Assembly: GCA_002310075.1 (NCBI GenBank)
Contig: DBXU01000115.1
Coordinates: 3,577-18,187 of the forward strand
Direction: 5' to 3'
DNA: 14,611 bases
Source of the DNA: Bacteroidales bacterium UBA1204
GTDB lineage: Bacteria > Bacteroidota > Bacteroidia > Bacteroidales > F082
The notes beneath the pieces were generated by a model that had not been told where the DNA came from, did not search any database, and saw only the letters and a program-made list of their open reading frames with translations. A program made the translations under genes and the position numbers. Below are positions 13,575 to 14,611 of this stretch, in pieces. Positions within the stretch are counted from its first letter, which is position 1. Every line of letters starts with the position of its first letter.

Positions 13575-14611
13575 GCGATGATGGCGTTGGCGATGAGGTA
13601 AGCAAACCAGGCACAGAGCCAGGCGACGACGCATTGGAATAGGATGATAAACAGCATCCACTTAGTGCCCAACTCGCGACGGACGGCGGCCATGGCGGCC
13701 ACACAAGGCGTATAGAGCAGGCAGAAGACCAACATGGAGATGCTGGTGACGGTGGTGAACAAAGGCATGGCGTTCAAGACCTCGAGGGTGGCCACCACGC
13801 TTTCTTTGGCCATGAAGCCGCTCGCCAAGGCGGTGACGATTTGCCATTCACCCAATCCGATAGGACGGAACACAGGCGCAATCCAGCCGGCCACACTGGC
13901 TAGCATGCTGCCTTCACCGTTCTCGACCATCTGGAAGTGGAAGTCGAAGGTCTGCAGGAGCCAGATCACCAAGGAGGCGATGAAGATGACGGTGAAGGCG
14001 CGTTGCAAGAAGTCTTTGGTCTTGTCCCATAGCAGGTGCGCCACGTTCTTGAGACTTGGCAGACGGTAGTTGGGCAGCTCCATGACGAAAGGCGCCACGT
14101 CGCCCTTGTCGCCAAACCACTTGGTGAACAAAGCAGTGACGATGCCAACGATGATGCCCAGGAGGTATAATCCGATTAACACCAGCCCACCATGATGCGG
14201 GAAGAAAACGCTGGTAAAGAAGGCGTAGATGGGAATCTTTGCCGAACAGCTCATGAAAGGCGTCAGCAGGATGGTGCGCCAACGGTCGTGGGTGGAGTGT
14301 AGGGTGCGTGTCGACATGACCGCAGGTACGGTGCAACCGAAGCCGATGAGCATGGGCACGATGCTGTGGCCGGTGAGGCCGAGCTTACGCAAGAAGCTGT
14401 CGCTGACGAAGGCCACCCGGGCCATATAGCCGCTGTCCTCCAACAAGCTGAGGAAAAAGAACAGCAAGATGATGATCGGCACAAAACTCAACACGCTGCC
14501 GACGCCGCCGAAGATGCCGTCGACAACGAGCGACTGCACTGCGGGGCTGACGTTCCAGCTGGCCAAGGCCGTACCGCATCGTTCAGCGAGCCACGAGATG
14601 CCTTGGTCGAG
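13571..14611 (-). CDS. feoB: Ferrous iron transport protein B, C-terminal part (partial, runs off the window)
   Basis: The frame is open to the window edge, so the N-terminal G domain is outside; 346 residues are visible. FeoB is the inner-membrane GTPase-coupled Fe(II) transporter. Key blocks of the membrane Gate domains: IFGGVGSVLSFVPIIILLFFFLS, LEDSGYMARVAFV, LTGHSIVPMLIGFGCTVPAVM (conserved pore-region Cys) and the second Gate with MAKESVVATLE. Several hydrophobic helices follow, ending ...YLIANAIIA. The TTG at 14566 should not be taken as a start, because the same frame continues upstream as LDQGISWLAERCG, which is normal FeoB sequence. The stop overlaps the start of the Cys-rich membrane peptide gene by 4 bases, showing co-translation. 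Confidence 0.95.
   Translation of the reverse strand, partial: LDQGISWLAERCGTALASWNVSPAVQSLVVDGIFGGVGSVLSFVPIIILLFFFLSLLEDSGYMARVAFVSDSFLRKLGLTGHSIVPMLIGFGCTVPAVMSTRTLHSTHDRWRTILLTPFMSCSAKIPIYAFFTSVFFPHHGGLVLIGLYLLGIIVGIVTALFTKWFGDKGDVAPFVMELPNYRLPSLKNVAHLLWDKTKDFLQRAFTVIFIASLVIWLLQTFDFHFQMVENGEGSMLASVAGWIAPVFRPIGLGEWQIVTALASGFMAKESVVATLEVLNAMPLFTTVTSISMLVFCLLYTPCVAAMAAVRRELGTKWMLFIILFQCVVAWLCAWFAYLIANAIIA

Noticed and set aside
13575..13661. Longer start for the FeoB-associated peptide
   Set aside because: The extension lies wholly within feoB in another frame, while MNWPTVIVLL with an ATGA overlap is the standard arrangement.
14564..14566. TTG as the start of the feoB frame
   Set aside because: The frame continues with FeoB-like sequence to the window edge; the gene is cut by the window, not short.

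Overview
The window looks like a chromosome segment from an uncultured or gut-type member of the Bacteroidota, most likely Bacteroidales. Evidence: three proteins end in a type IX secretion (T9SS) type A sorting domain; there is a GWxTD-domain protein, a BtuG-like surface lipoprotein, choice-of-anchor J and InlB-like repeat domains; several starts are preceded by Bacteroidota -7 boxes (TAnnTTTG) and lack Shine-Dalgarno sequences. I cannot name a genus from the sequence alone.

Layout. (1) 95-3489, plus strand: GWxTD-domain protein, a lipid A-type (LpxL/HtrB-like) acyltransferase and a family 2 glycosyltransferase, tightly packed and probably one envelope-biogenesis operon. (2) 3495-3908, minus strand: type II 3-dehydroquinate dehydratase (aroQ). 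(3) 4045-5076, plus strand: aldo/keto reductase with two C-terminal Fe-S motifs, ending at a bidirectional terminator. (4) 5148-8240, minus strand: a 1030-residue secreted T9SS protein with seven propeller-like repeats, a choice-of-anchor J domain and seven InlB-like repeats. (5) 8323-13403, plus strand: a cobalamin (vitamin B12) riboswitch followed by five genes: a T9SS protein with two near-identical 157-codon repeats, a second T9SS protein with a beta-sandwich-like domain, a BtuG-like surface beta-propeller lipoprotein, a small CWC-type cysteine-rich protein, and a BtuF-like substrate-binding lipoprotein. (6) 13404 to the window end, minus strand: a FeoB-associated Cys-rich membrane peptide and the C-terminal half of FeoB (ferrous iron transport), running off the window.

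The most interesting unit is region 5. A B12 riboswitch leads two T9SS-exported proteins and a BtuG-type B12-capturing lipoprotein, with a periplasmic binding protein at the end. This reads as a cell-surface/extracellular corrinoid scavenging module, but neither the TonB-dependent receptor (BtuB) nor the permease/ATPase (BtuCD) is present in the window. The two T9SS proteins have no assigned function that I can prove from sequence; their place behind the riboswitch makes them candidates for new corrinoid-binding or corrinoid-presenting proteins. A further oddity is a palindromic dispersed-repeat-like element that has become part of the coding sequence for the BtuF-like protein's leader, giving it an unusually long N-region.
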